In this document: positions 48,201 to 56,583 of the stretch, piece after piece | How the letters are laid out: each line of letters begins with the position of its first letter | Numbering within the stretch: position 1 is the first letter of the stretch | Assembly (NCBI GenBank): GCA_900208305.1 | Contig: OAPG01000001.1 | Span: 1,736,001 to 1,800,000 of the forward strand | Length of the DNA: 64,000 nucleotides | Source: Melanopsichium pennsylvanicum | Lineage: Eukaryota > Basidiomycota > Ustilaginomycetes > Ustilaginales | Direction: 5' to 3' | Translations under genes and position numbers: made by a program | The notes under the pieces: generated by a model | Databases searched by the model: none | Told to the model about the DNA's origin: nothing | The model's input: only the letters and a program-made list of their open reading frames with translations

Positions 48201-50803
48201 CACCTGCTTCTAGTTATGGTCTCGGACCCGGTACACCTGGCGGCATCGACACCGCTGCATCGCGTGCAGGGGTCAATGGCTCGATCCGAAGGCCAAGTCT
48301 GCGCCGCGGAAAGACGGAAGAAGTCGTCTCAACCCACGCCAAGGAGCTCTCAAGGAGTCGGAAAGCGTCCGCTGTGCAAGACGACGAATTGGACTCACAA
48401 GTCAATTCGCCCACAGCAGCAACTCCGACGGGTCGCACCAGCCGATTGCCGAGGGCCAAGCGCACAGATAGCGGTGCCTCTGTCGCAACTGTGGGCCGTA
48501 GAAGCGGCTCAGCAACACCTATCAAGGGTGTTGCGCCGCCTCCACCATCAAGCTATCGGCCGCCGAAAGGGGATGGCCTCAAAGCAGGTCCGCGACTCAT
48601 CATTGGACGATCGAGTGCATCTGCAGCAGCAGCTGCCTTGGCCGCCGCTACATCCGCGGCCGCGGCTGGTAATCGAAGCCAGAGTGGCGCCTACCAGTCA
48701 GACGGGACCGGAAGCAGTCGCAATGCCGGCTCAGCAGCCGGCAGTCGTGTGCCAGTTGCTAGAAGAAGCGAGCACGGCCCAGGGACTCGCAGCCGCGTCT
48801 CGACCATCGCCAAGCACTTTGACCGCATCAGCAAGGAAGCAGAGCGCGAACGCGAGCGACAGCATCGTCTGCTGCTGGCACAGCGCGCAAAGCGGGCTCG
48901 CCCAGTCGCAATGACGCGAGCCAAAGTCGAGGTCTTTAGCAGCGTACGAGATGCAGTACGCGACGATGAGAGCGAGCCAGACACGCCCGCAGAGAGCGGT
49001 GATGATGACGGAGCGTCCGCAGCTGACGATGAGAGCGACGATGATGAGGATGACGAGTCCGAGGAGGACGTGCCGGCGGACGCGACTAGCTTTGGCGCTA
49101 AGCGCGGCCTTGCGCTGCAACCCGGGCGCAGAGGTCAGGGTCAGCCGCAGGACAAGCAGAGGAAGCAGAGTCGATCAGAGCTTGCCGAAAAACAAGTCGC
49201 TTCGGCCGGGCACGACGGCAGAGACACTGCCAAGAAAGCTGCTCTGGCGCGGAAAAGCCAAGATAGGGGCGAAGAGCAAGAATCGACGATTAAGACACGA
49301 CGCGGTACCACCGCTTCGACTGGAGCCGTGGGCGTTGAGGCGGATCTCTCTGCGTCTGTGACGACTGCAGCGACGGCAGCCACGGCGATCTCTTCGTCCC
49401 AGGCAGACGACGCTTGCACCATTGCGAGTCAAGAAACGGGTCGAGCGACCAACATCTCCCCGCCCGCAGCGAGCGAGCTCGAATCCGATGCACAGTCGAT
49501 CGCCGCATCCTCCTTGGCCACTACGAGCAACAGCAACCAGCTCTCTCTTCCCTCATATCTTCGAAGCGGTTTCACGTCGGACTCAGACACGATGCCAAGT
49601 CTGGAACGAAGCTTTCTCAAGACACTGTCGGGATTCTGGGCCTTCCGTACGGGCGAGATGGTTCCCCTCGAATATCCCATGCTCAACTCTGAACACGTGT
49701 TTGCCGATTCGGACATCATCTTCCGCGAAGACGAGCCTACTTCCATTGTTGCCTTCACGCTCAGCTCCACTCAGTACAAGGAGCGACTGAAGGGCATGCG
49801 AAATGAGAACACGCCGTGGGTCAAGGAGAAAGAAGAGGCCTTTATGCCAGGCAATGTCAGCATCAATGGCTCCACTGATGGCTGGGGTATTGTGGATATG
49901 GATACGAACGAGCTCGAGGGGACGCTAAAGAAAGAAGGCCGTCACTTTCGCTGCGAGTTCGAATCGGGTTCCACGAGACTGTGGTGCAAGATTCTTTTCG
50001 CCGAGCAATTTGATGCGCTTCGCAGAACGTGCGGATGCGATGTGTCTGTAGTGGAATCGCTCTCTCGTTGCTTCAAATGGGACAGCTCGGGCGGCAAGAG
50101 TGGATCGGCCTTCCTGAAGACTCGAGACCACCGCTTGGTCGTCAAGCAATTATCGCGATTCGAAATGGATGCTTTCTCCAAGTTTGCGCCGCAGTACTTT
50201 GCCTACATGTCTCAGTGCATCTCACGTGGACGTAGGACAGCCTTGGCCAAGATCTTTGGGTGTTTCCGCATCGGGTTTCGCAGTCCTCAGACCGGAAAGT
50301 CTCTGAAACTCGACTGCTATGTTATGGAGAATCTGTTTTACGGCGTTGAAGGCATTCGGTCATACGATCTCAAAGGATCCACACGCAACCGATATATTCA
50401 AGAGACTGGAAAGGAAGGTGAAGTGTTGCTGGATGAAAACTTGATCGAGACCAACCATCTGAATCCGATCTTTATTCGAGAGCATTCCAAAAAGTTGTTG
50501 CGAGCATCGTTGTATAACGACTCGCTGTTCTTGGCAGATATGAATGTCATGGATTACTCGCTCATGGTCGGTGTAGACAGGACGACGAAACAGCTGGTGG
50601 TGGGCATAATTGATTTTGTAAGAACGTATACGTGGGATAAGAGGGTAGAGAGTTTTGTCAAAGAAACAGCTCTTTTGGGTGGAGCAGGCAAAGGTGAACC
50701 AACAATCATTACGCCACCGGATTATAGGATGAGATTCCTGGCATTCATAGATAAAGCTCTGCTTTTGATGCCCGATCATTGGATCGAGGATTGGGCGCTT
50801 TAA
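42245..50803 (+). CDS. fab1: Phosphatidylinositol-3-phosphate 5-kinase Fab1/PIKfyve
   Basis: 2852 aa, intron-free, starting at ATG 42245. Domains in order: disordered Ser-rich N-terminus; FYVE zinc finger (about 379-445, WMADENAKDC, RRKHHCRICG, eight Cys/His ligands) that binds PtdIns3P; chaperonin TCP-1/Cpn60-like region (about 830-1060, including IVVVEKTVSRTALELL and GCTIVLRGAD); the Fab1-specific Cys-rich region (about 1440-1620, CATKGCGKNN and CKVCENATPV); a long low-complexity stretch; and the C-terminal PIP kinase domain (about 2450-2852) with DLKGSTRNRY (2711), MDYSLMVG (about 2770) and IIDFVRTYTWDK (about 2788). It makes PtdIns(3,5)P2 on vacuole and late-endosome membranes, controlling vacuole size and retrograde traffic. 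It is longer than yeast Fab1 (2278 aa), through the disordered parts. Convergent with CCT7. Confidence 0.96.
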   Translation: MTTTAGHRSPIPNLNDDGFTSFGFLDDSQNTHDSSFALGSLLSRVKSAFASGLTAEYELSQGTANDSLDTPSASRQSSGTYSARSSSRQTHQSPVPDPSQTTPSTSHNALQNLNSTSNRLASMPQYRKVSMARPARGLSNIDEYPESSQSNRRTTSSSSRSGLGEAGPSRSRKDTLSPIRASQSPRDASRAQSSQAFRYGGLRSSHSAASVSTSRSIPSVASNAGTLSSRGLPLMLRSVAPAPAVTFTSPATAINARSHIAGVAGSYTDDRESVIADDGDMDLDCSSDTLLLLRGGIDGAIDRSHLAKYGWSAIPGFPLSKDILADDAKSIRSSSTRLHRVDTIEDQMSSRSAAQVGLQTSADAIVRRIRGEGLSRKFWMADENAKDCRECLSVFTSFRRKHHCRICGQIFCGRCAAHIIKGKRFNFEGMIRVCNFCKRMLEEYDRHERESQHHQKLNVVVQRASKNPNRVQPDKDMISAPLEAQIRSPQAQFAANHLFASASAGPSSFSAMGSSTSASFGFADTDSAAGMEAHNRLESVYKDDAVEAVRKRKPDTAPVAPFRKGMDEEELAPARPDPEDDEAAASQHTQSSAIGLAHHTPSHQTPDTNSVATTAAVSPSVPAVAARPAAASIRSKDGTSGVAFPTSATAHEFPSAIQSTSDYPRLRLVSETSRPVTRSRMRSLRTIASLDPNQASALIRSHFHGNARTESPIPPPQLPHEDKDPAKDDNETTEFYRELRICSEGITPALLEASITHRALEHLRKMMEQTLTQSGIHNVRKWCDVLLPFVLTTVSRVKPDAREDQSRDIREFVKIKRIPGGKPDDSEYVDGYVCTKHVATKRMAALVPLTNARIIVIRFPLDYHRGPNQFMSLEPLIAQEHEFTRILVARIIALRPQIVVVEKTVSRTALELLEKEGIVVVWSVKADAIRAISRCTQADIITSIDRLALDPRVGRCRYFNVETFQHASWPGWRKSFMRFEGTPKQLGCTIVLRGADGTKLSRVKKILAMMVFVAYNLRLEEHVMADEGAAMETIYSDSSLLNGSHPCGTVEEGISNSAADELKRLIQESDLEQGDEASKELGRICDDKAFVLRSRACILRALSIYETTLITSSVCIQIPAPYTILQLKRVNDRLMQLLAHREADELQRILMDEGKLQDRAPTPPASITEIVDDAETNEQADEDVVTPTVHTQSTTLNTAPSTTPSISEEQNPFDSLASGDVTPKYETAGMRIHDTIVEEGEESSSDAAPSSPRDTTPRPDSTEQPKPAESEDPQREHQVEPSAMRRDASDATVMIETASPLISGPNTTTPTPRSSSPVRARTMINGTASVSIDPETNSPASADMSMGRSISAPVSEVPTRTTSPGPGSILSQISQSSTVTVGPGAGLTLTTTKQEAVPAFDLFQLLKAPSQIAKESEFAITVDRHRASLMEWGGYLDIQPDSVSPFNHKRIQIIVTRHCTVTPKPCEGPILASIEFYGEHDETLGEHIERLAANSAKGCATKGCGKNNVLHYNTFVHNRIRIQVVLERFVCPLPNEENRLLSWSYCKVCENATPVALVTAETWSFSFAKYLELYFYRHDHCKTQLCEHDFYRDQVRYFAYQNMAVRFHSEEVDDLFEVTMPHFRLFIDPEVQCNIKNEETAAFIRKNQVYWDSVMSRIRSLGNDACSEAAGINREKNRAVISEMIKRCELDRREVEALVAELYEFSPATDVLCLNQARRMLQERVVKWDIDIIDFEKNCIPSEKDIRRITTTHLKRLFSEKDPSEASRPEIASSIGPPAAEIEESSTDAAEGKAQPSKVDQEKSASVTSTSTLAAIDSAVEALALAGADLSVIPMLSDLVTHTVGTPMGEMPPNVAATNQQTSSKAQSGARGIEAPGQVSRSKTIPVQLNKAGRADAPKYRDGNFDDETDAADLSPVEVRPMISRRALSNPVTAPASPTYSKSRGAFDTVGFPRADESSCTESELVNSVTGLIRRFDSPRRGTTAAPASSYGLGPGTPGGIDTAASRAGVNGSIRRPSLRRGKTEEVVSTHAKELSRSRKASAVQDDELDSQVNSPTAATPTGRTSRLPRAKRTDSGASVATVGRRSGSATPIKGVAPPPPSSYRPPKGDGLKAGPRLIIGRSSASAAAAALAAATSAAAAGNRSQSGAYQSDGTGSSRNAGSAAGSRVPVARRSEHGPGTRSRVSTIAKHFDRISKEAERERERQHRLLLAQRAKRARPVAMTRAKVEVFSSVRDAVRDDESEPDTPAESGDDDGASAADDESDDDEDDESEEDVPADATSFGAKRGLALQPGRRGQGQPQDKQRKQSRSELAEKQVASAGHDGRDTAKKAALARKSQDRGEEQESTIKTRRGTTASTGAVGVEADLSASVTTAATAATAISSSQADDACTIASQETGRATNISPPAASELESDAQSIAASSLATTSNSNQLSLPSYLRSGFTSDSDTMPSLERSFLKTLSGFWAFRTGEMVPLEYPMLNSEHVFADSDIIFREDEPTSIVAFTLSSTQYKERLKGMRNENTPWVKEKEEAFMPGNVSINGSTDGWGIVDMDTNELEGTLKKEGRHFRCEFESGSTRLWCKILFAEQFDALRRTCGCDVSVVESLSRCFKWDSSGGKSGSAFLKTRDHRLVVKQLSRFEMDAFSKFAPQYFAYMSQCISRGRRTALAKIFGCFRIGFRSPQTGKSLKLDCYVMENLFYGVEGIRSYDLKGSTRNRYIQETGKEGEVLLDENLIETNHLNPIFIREHSKKLLRASLYNDSLFLADMNVMDYSLMVGVDRTTKQLVVGIIDFVRTYTWDKRVESFVKETALLGGAGKGEPTIITPPDYRMRFLAFIDKALLLMPDHWIEDWAL

Positions 50804-51169
50804 AAAAAAAATCAAGACCATTAGAATGGGTTCATCGATGACACAAGAAAGCAAATGTGAAAAACCTTTCTCTGAACCTCGTCAAAGATTGGTGAGCATG
50901 TGCAGAATGCGTCTTGTCCAACTTGACATGGTCATGTCGACCAGCCTTACACGAAAGCAGTCGTCACAGTCTTAAAGCCTGAACCAGATGTTGAAAAAAA
51001 ATTACCTTTTTTTTATTTTATTTTGTTATGATCCCAGGAAAAGTACAAAGAACGAAGGTGTATGGGATAGTCAAAATCTCGCAAGAGAGTGGGCCTGGTG
51101 CATCATTGCGATCGAGACAATAGCTAACCTCTTGAACCCCTCCTCCATTTTGTGGTCGTGGGCAACCAC
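50804..51169. other. Convergent intergenic region, Fab1/CCT7
   Basis: 366 bp with A and T runs just after the Fab1 stop (an A run from 50803) and at about 51008-51025. It holds the two 3' untranslated regions; nothing else was seen. Confidence 0.5.
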
Positions 51170-52852
51170 TTAGCGACGGGGCACACGACCACGAAGCGCC
51201 TTCTGCATGGTACCAGGAGGAGCCTTTGGACCTGGCTGAGCCTTTTCACTTGCCTGATTCCTAATAGTCTCATCGACGCTGAGGATGAGACAAGCGGCCT
51301 CTGCAGCTGACTGCAAGGCATTGACCCTAACCAAACTCGGTTCCCAGACAAATTTTTCCATCAAATCCGCCGTGTCCTCAGCATCAATATCAATCCCTTC
51401 CCACTGAGCACCTTGGGCGTGTTTCATCCTCAACCTGTTCAACAGATCGGTCGCGTCAAACCCAGCATTGTCGGCAAGTTGACGTGGGATGCACTCGAGG
51501 GATTTGGCAAACGCTCCAATGATCAACTGCTGCTTACCCTGAATGGTTCGCGAGTAATCGCGCAAGTACTTGGATAATTCCATCTCGATGGCTCCACCAC
51601 CAGCCACCACGTGCGAATTCTTGATCGCCCTCCTGACAATCATGATGGCATCGTGCAAACTCCTCTCCACCTCGGCGATGAACTGTTCCGCACCACCCCT
51701 AAGGATCAACGTACACGTCTTGGCCTGAGGACACTCTTCAAACACATTGAACCTTTCACCACCAATTTGTCTCTCGTCAAATTTTCCACACGAACCGAGA
51801 TGCTTGTCGACATCAATATCCGAACACGTCGACTGAATCGAACCACCTACAGCCTGAACCACCCTCTTCATGTCATCCGCAGGCACCCTACCGGCACAGA
51901 AGATATCCCGATCCGCAAAGTACTGCGTTGCCAAATCACCGATTGGCAACTTGGACAGAACCACCTTGGCTCCCGTCTTGACGATCGCCTCCAACTTGTT
52001 GAAAATGATCTGCCATTCAGCATCCACCACGGCCTGGTATTCGGAGACCTCGTTGATGCGCACCTCAGCATTGTCCTTCTCGGCCTTGAGTTCGAGTTCG
52101 ACATTGAGACAAAGGATTTTAGGGTTGGTGAACGATTTAGGTTGCTGTTCGAATCCAGCGTATGCAAAAGTCTTTTTGAAAGCTACACCATGAACGAGGA
52201 GCGAATCCTGCATTCCACCTCCGGGAACCTTTTTCATACCGATGAGTGACTGATCCAGATCGTCCTGGTCGAGCGACATGACAGCATCCACGACCATTTT
52301 GGAGAAAAATGGACGTTGAGATACAATGAGTTTGGAAGACATCGAGGTACCAGCGCACTTGAGCAACAGATCGTAGAATGCTTGTTTGTCCGACTTGTCA
52401 ATGGTGACTGCCATCTCTCCGATTCGCTCGACTGCGAGTTGAACTGCCTTGCGATAGCCTTTGATGATGATATGCGGAGCAACGCCTTCCTCGATGAAAG
52501 GCTTGGCCTCTTTCAACATTTCACCCGCAAGCAAGACGACCGAAGTAGTACCGTCACCAACCTCGGCATCCTGTGCACGGGCAATATCGACCAGCGTCTT
52601 TGCAGCAGGGTGAACAATGTCGAGAAGTTTGAGGATGGTAGCACCGTCGTTGGAGATGGTGGCCTGACCTCGTTCGTTGACGATGAGCTTGTCCATTCCT
52701 CGTGGGCCCAAGGTAGAGGCAACGCAGGAAACGATCGAAGCACACGCACCAATGTTGTGGAGAAGTTGGGATGTGCCTTGCGAAACATCAGTATCCTCGC
52801 GAAGGAGGATGATGGGCGCGTTGGGCATCATGCCGCCGAGTCTGCCCGCCAT
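51170..52852 (-). CDS. cct7: Chaperonin-containing TCP-1 subunit eta (CCT7)
   Basis: 560 aa, intron-free, starting at ATG 52852. It is collinear with group II chaperonin subunits and closest to CCT7/eta: N-terminal [56 protein letters not shown]-site [13 protein letters not shown], and the eta-typical [40 protein letters not shown] and [17 protein letters not shown]. The C-terminus is [14 protein letters not shown] rather than the Gly/Arg-repeat tail of animals. CCT folds actin, tubulin and WD-repeat proteins in the cytosol, and eta occupies one fixed place in each eight-membered ring. Length is typical (about 540-560). It is convergent with Fab1. Confidence 0.96.
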   Translation of the reverse strand: MAGRLGGMMPNAPIILLREDTDVSQGTSQLLHNIGACASIVSCVASTLGPRGMDKLIVNERGQATISNDGATILKLLDIVHPAAKTLVDIARAQDAEVGDGTTSVVLLAGEMLKEAKPFIEEGVAPHIIIKGYRKAVQLAVERIGEMAVTIDKSDKQAFYDLLLKCAGTSMSSKLIVSQRPFFSKMVVDAVMSLDQDDLDQSLIGMKKVPGGGMQDSLLVHGVAFKKTFAYAGFEQQPKSFTNPKILCLNVELELKAEKDNAEVRINEVSEYQAVVDAEWQIIFNKLEAIVKTGAKVVLSKLPIGDLATQYFADRDIFCAGRVPADDMKRVVQAVGGSIQSTCSDIDVDKHLGSCGKFDERQIGGERFNVFEECPQAKTCTLILRGGAEQFIAEVERSLHDAIMIVRRAIKNSHVVAGGGAIEMELSKYLRDYSRTIQGKQQLIIGAFAKSLECIPRQLADNAGFDATDLLNRLRMKHAQGAQWEGIDIDAEDTADLMEKFVWEPSLVRVNALQSAAEAACLILSVDETIRNQASEKAQPGPKAPPGTMQKALRGRVPRR

Positions 52853-53430
52853 ATTGGGTGAAGGATGGATATGGGGAAGAGTGTGATTAGTTGGCGCTTC
52901 AGTTGTGTTCGTGGTAGTGTTGATGTTTCGGAGTAGAGTTGTGAAAGAACGTCGCCAAATTGATCCACAGATGTTGAGTCGACCTTAGGAATGAGTACGT
53001 CAAGGAATTCTGTGCTATCGCTGTTGATCGTAAAGGGTCAAGATGAAGGTTCGGATCGTAGAAAGGTCAGGGTATAGAGAGACAAAAGTCAAAGCTCAAG
53101 AAGAGAAAAGTGTGCTCTCTGCGCGGTGTTGGTCTTTATGCTTCTTTTACGCTGTTGCCTTCTCGCGCGACTTTGGGCTCAGCTGCCAGATTGCTTGTAC
53201 ATTACTCTGTAACTGCTGCTGTGCCGCGTGTGTGGTTGGCCATTTCTTCTTGCAGCTTCCAAAAAGTCCTCTCGCCTCGCACGCGCTTTTTCAATGCTAC
53301 CGACATTATTTTTCTTCTCGTGTTCGATCGCGAAAAATTAAAAAAGCATAAATTTGTGAAAAGATGAGTGGTAACAACACAACGATTTATTTATACATGC
53401 CTCGCATCTTTCACCGGGACATTTTCGTAA

Positions 53431-53447
53431 ATCGGGGTCACCCCGAT
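53431..53447. promoter_or_regulatory. 17-bp perfect palindrome with single-base centre
   Basis: ATCGGGGT-C-ACCCCGAT, perfect 8-bp arms, about 580 bp upstream of the CCT7 start. CGGGG/CCCCG inverted triplets are the kind of site bound by dimeric zinc-cluster or stress factors; the factor is unknown. Confidence 0.45.
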
Positions 53448-56400
53448 GTGTGCGGGACCACATGATCGCGATAACGCTATCCGCTGTCCAATGCCAGTCA
53501 AGTGATCCGGACATAGCGCATAGCGGCCACAGCGGATTTCGACGAATATCATGTACACCTATAACACCACCTCTTCTCGATTAGCCAGAGGTTCCACCGA
53601 AGCCATGTCGTTTGTGCGGTGCAAACTTCCTACAGTGTTGTCATCGTGAAAATTTTCCTTCCGACCGTCGGTAGAGTTTCATACTGTGCTGAGAGCATGA
53701 GTTCAAACTCTGTCAGGGTTCAGCGCGCCAACCTTTGGTCGGAGGTTTTCGGTGGTTCGCGCATTCGTGATTCCGTCAGATGCGACGATCCGGTCGTAAG
53801 CATCTCCCACAGCTTCCGTGGTGACGTCTAAGGGAGTTTGAGAATTGTCTGGCGGGCTTATGATCGACGATCTGTCTTATTGGGTGTGTGGCGTTTGTGT
53901 GGAACCACAGACGGCCGTGTGCTATGCTGCAAAATCCCTACTCATTCGCGACAGCGGGCACTTTTCGACTTGTTCCATCATCCTTTCAAGAAGAAGAATA
54001 AGGGACCGCTGACCATGCCAGATGGACAAAGTTTTGCTTACCCCTCTGCATGCCAATTGAGTCGCATAGGTGAGTTTAACCGCATGCCAGCTAGCTCATC
54101 GAGACCGCAGCAACATGATCCTTCCTGGTGGCAAAGGTCAAGATCCAGAACAGCGTCTTAGTGGCGAGGGCAAGATGTTGCGGAAGTTGTCTCTCGTATG
54201 CTCGGTGCCAGCATGTTGATAGAAGCAGCTTCACGGCACAGGCATGATCTTTTTGGCCGTGAATTTGTGCTCAAGTTCGATAAATCTCAGTTCTAATCTT
54301 ACTCTTTTTTTATTGTTGCTAAAATTCCTTTTCTAGATCATGAAATGCGAACGTGCTGTCTTGTGGCGGTGCCAAAGCACCAGGGCAAAAATTGAGCTCT
54401 AAAAAAAATCTCAGCGGAAGACCCTGCTTTGGACATGCCTTATCGTGCATACACGGCAGCTGTGACGTGCCTTCAACCATTGCAGACGCTTGGAACCCAC
54501 ATTTTATCACACGAAAGTCGACAACTCTCATATCGCAACTCCTATGATCGCCATAACATGGCTCGACGTTCTACGACGCAAAAATTCGCCTTGATGTCGC
54601 CTCTTGAGGTGGTGAAGGGTCTCAACATGCTTGACTGGAATGAAAGCGAGAGCGGCACGTGATCGCCTCTGCTCCTCTTTCTGGAAAAAGGGTGAAAGGG
54701 GCGAAGGCATCTTCTGTTTTTCAAATCGCGCCACGAGATAGCGGGCGCGCAAGCGAGAGATTCTCGAGCCAAGAAACAAGCTGTTCCGGTGAATAGAAAG
54801 CAGGCACCCACGCACTGTGTCCAGTATCTTGCAGTACACGATTTTAAATCTTTCTATAGAATGATAAAGATTGGTAGACAGAGCTCAGGGTTCAGCCGGA
54901 GCTGATTGCAGGCAGTTCAGCCAACAAGTCAAAGAAGGTCTGGCTGTGCTCCCTCTTGCGACCTCGCACCAGGTCGTGTGGGACAGGTGGGAGTGCAACA
55001 AAGCAGGCTCTCAGATCGCCCTCGTCCTTTCATCGACTTCAAATTATACCTATCAAGTCAATGCCCTTTCCGTGTACAGCCAAAACTGCCTTGCTCGAGT
55101 CGAGGCTTTCAGAAGCAGTCGGATATTTGTATACGTCACTGTGAGGTCTCTAATTCATTCGAACGATGAGAATAGCCGGCAAACGAGAGGTTGGGGCCGA
55201 ATCCACCCACCGAAAAACGAGAGTTTCCGAGCTGGAAACACCGGACCAGATAAAGAAGCTTTAACAAAATCAGACCTGCGCGTTTAGCCAGTTAGTCTAG
55301 ATCATCTTTCGTCTTCGACCCCTTCCATGCCAGCACACTCCAACCATGATAAGAGCATTTCAACAAGCAATACGCTTAACGAGAGCATATGAACGGCCTC
55401 GGCCCTGAGACAGCTGCAGTCGTGTCGGGTGAACGTTTAATCAGCGATGGAGGGGAATGGTCATAGCAAGCAAAAGTGAAATCAACTCCGATGGAGAAGG
55501 ATGCAGGTGTTGGTTTGTCGGGAACGGTGACAGCGCCGTCGCACTTGGGCTTGGCATTTGCTTTTTTTTTTTAACTCCTATGAGATCCATCTTTTCTTCC
55601 CCTGCCTTTTCGTGAGAAATTACCAACCTTGCAAAGCAACTCCTTCGGTCGAGCATCAACCTGCTCACACGAGATAAGCTACGACAACTTAAAGCTTCGA
55701 CTTTGATGGTCCCTTTTGGCTAAGGGGTCCGTGGGAATGATGACCTCGATTGCGTGTCATTGCGCCGTAAGTTTCGCGAGAAGTGGAGGGGTCTGCTAAC
55801 AGCATTCACACAGTGCAAGGATAGTTGAGTCAGCGCAAAAGAAATAATGGTGAAGGTAGGAGACAGTCAAGAGTAAGTTAGGCGAGCATCGTTTCGCATT
55901 CGTGATTCCATGAGTATGAGTGTGAGCATTTCTCCTGAAGTCGTTCACAGATTTGGCTTTTGCGAATGAGTGTGTTGGTTTCTCATGGCGGACCAGGCCG
56001 GGATCGCCTGGGTCCTCCTAAGACGCACACCTTCATCGGGAAGAATAGCCGGCCCTGCATGAATTTACTCACTCACAGTCACACTGTTACTGTTGCCTGT
56101 CGTCCGTCGCCTGATGCAATACTGAACAGTTGTCTGGTCCGAGCAAGGAAAGCTGCTCAGTGCCTCAACTTTCTGAGCTGGCTATTCATGCGTTACTTTC
56201 GCATTGTGGCCGACGCCGGTTTTGGCAGTGGACCCTGGCAGTCACTCTTTTTACCTCGCTGTAGCTGCTTGTGGGAATGAATGAGGTGCTCCCCCGTCCC
56301 CACGCCCGCTCATGAAGGGCTGATCTGTCACCATCATCGGTGCAGCCGTCACTTCACTTTTGAGTCCATCATTCCCAGCCAAGCTTTCCCGCACCTCCCC

Positions 56401-56478
56401 ATTGTCACCAGTGTTCTTGAGCTCGAATACCAAGTATCATGGCAACAAAGCAGATTCTTTCGTATCGAATCGTCAATC

Positions 56479-56523
56479 CGCCTACTCTACGTTCGCCTAC
56501 TCTGCTTTCGCCCACTCTACGCT
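56479..56523 (+). repeat. 15-bp tandem repeat, three imperfect copies, in F-box gene leader
   Basis: Units CGCCTACTCTACGTT, CGCCTACTCTGCTTT and CGCCCACTCTACGCT follow each other without spacing, ending 60 bases before the preferred start codon. If translation began at ATG 56281 the repeat would encode five-residue units. Confidence 0.9.
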
Positions 56524-56583
56524 CGATCGAATTTGTCCAGCCAAAAGCGACTTCTTCTTTCCTTGACGACAGAACACTACACA

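Larger units (their letters stand above)
52853..56583. other. Gene-poor intergenic region, 3.7 kb
   Basis: Contains the CCT7 promoter and the leader of the F-box/LRR gene. Several open frames up to about 140 codons occur, but the longest (54871-55287) lacks an ATG and none looks protein-like. A 17-bp palindrome lies at 53431-53447 and a three-copy 15-bp repeat at 56479-56523. No RNA gene or transposon end was recognised. Confidence 0.5.

Noticed and set aside
54871..55287. 138-codon plus-strand frame in the 52853-56583 region
   Set aside because: Starts with TTG, no ATG near the beginning and no recognisable motif.
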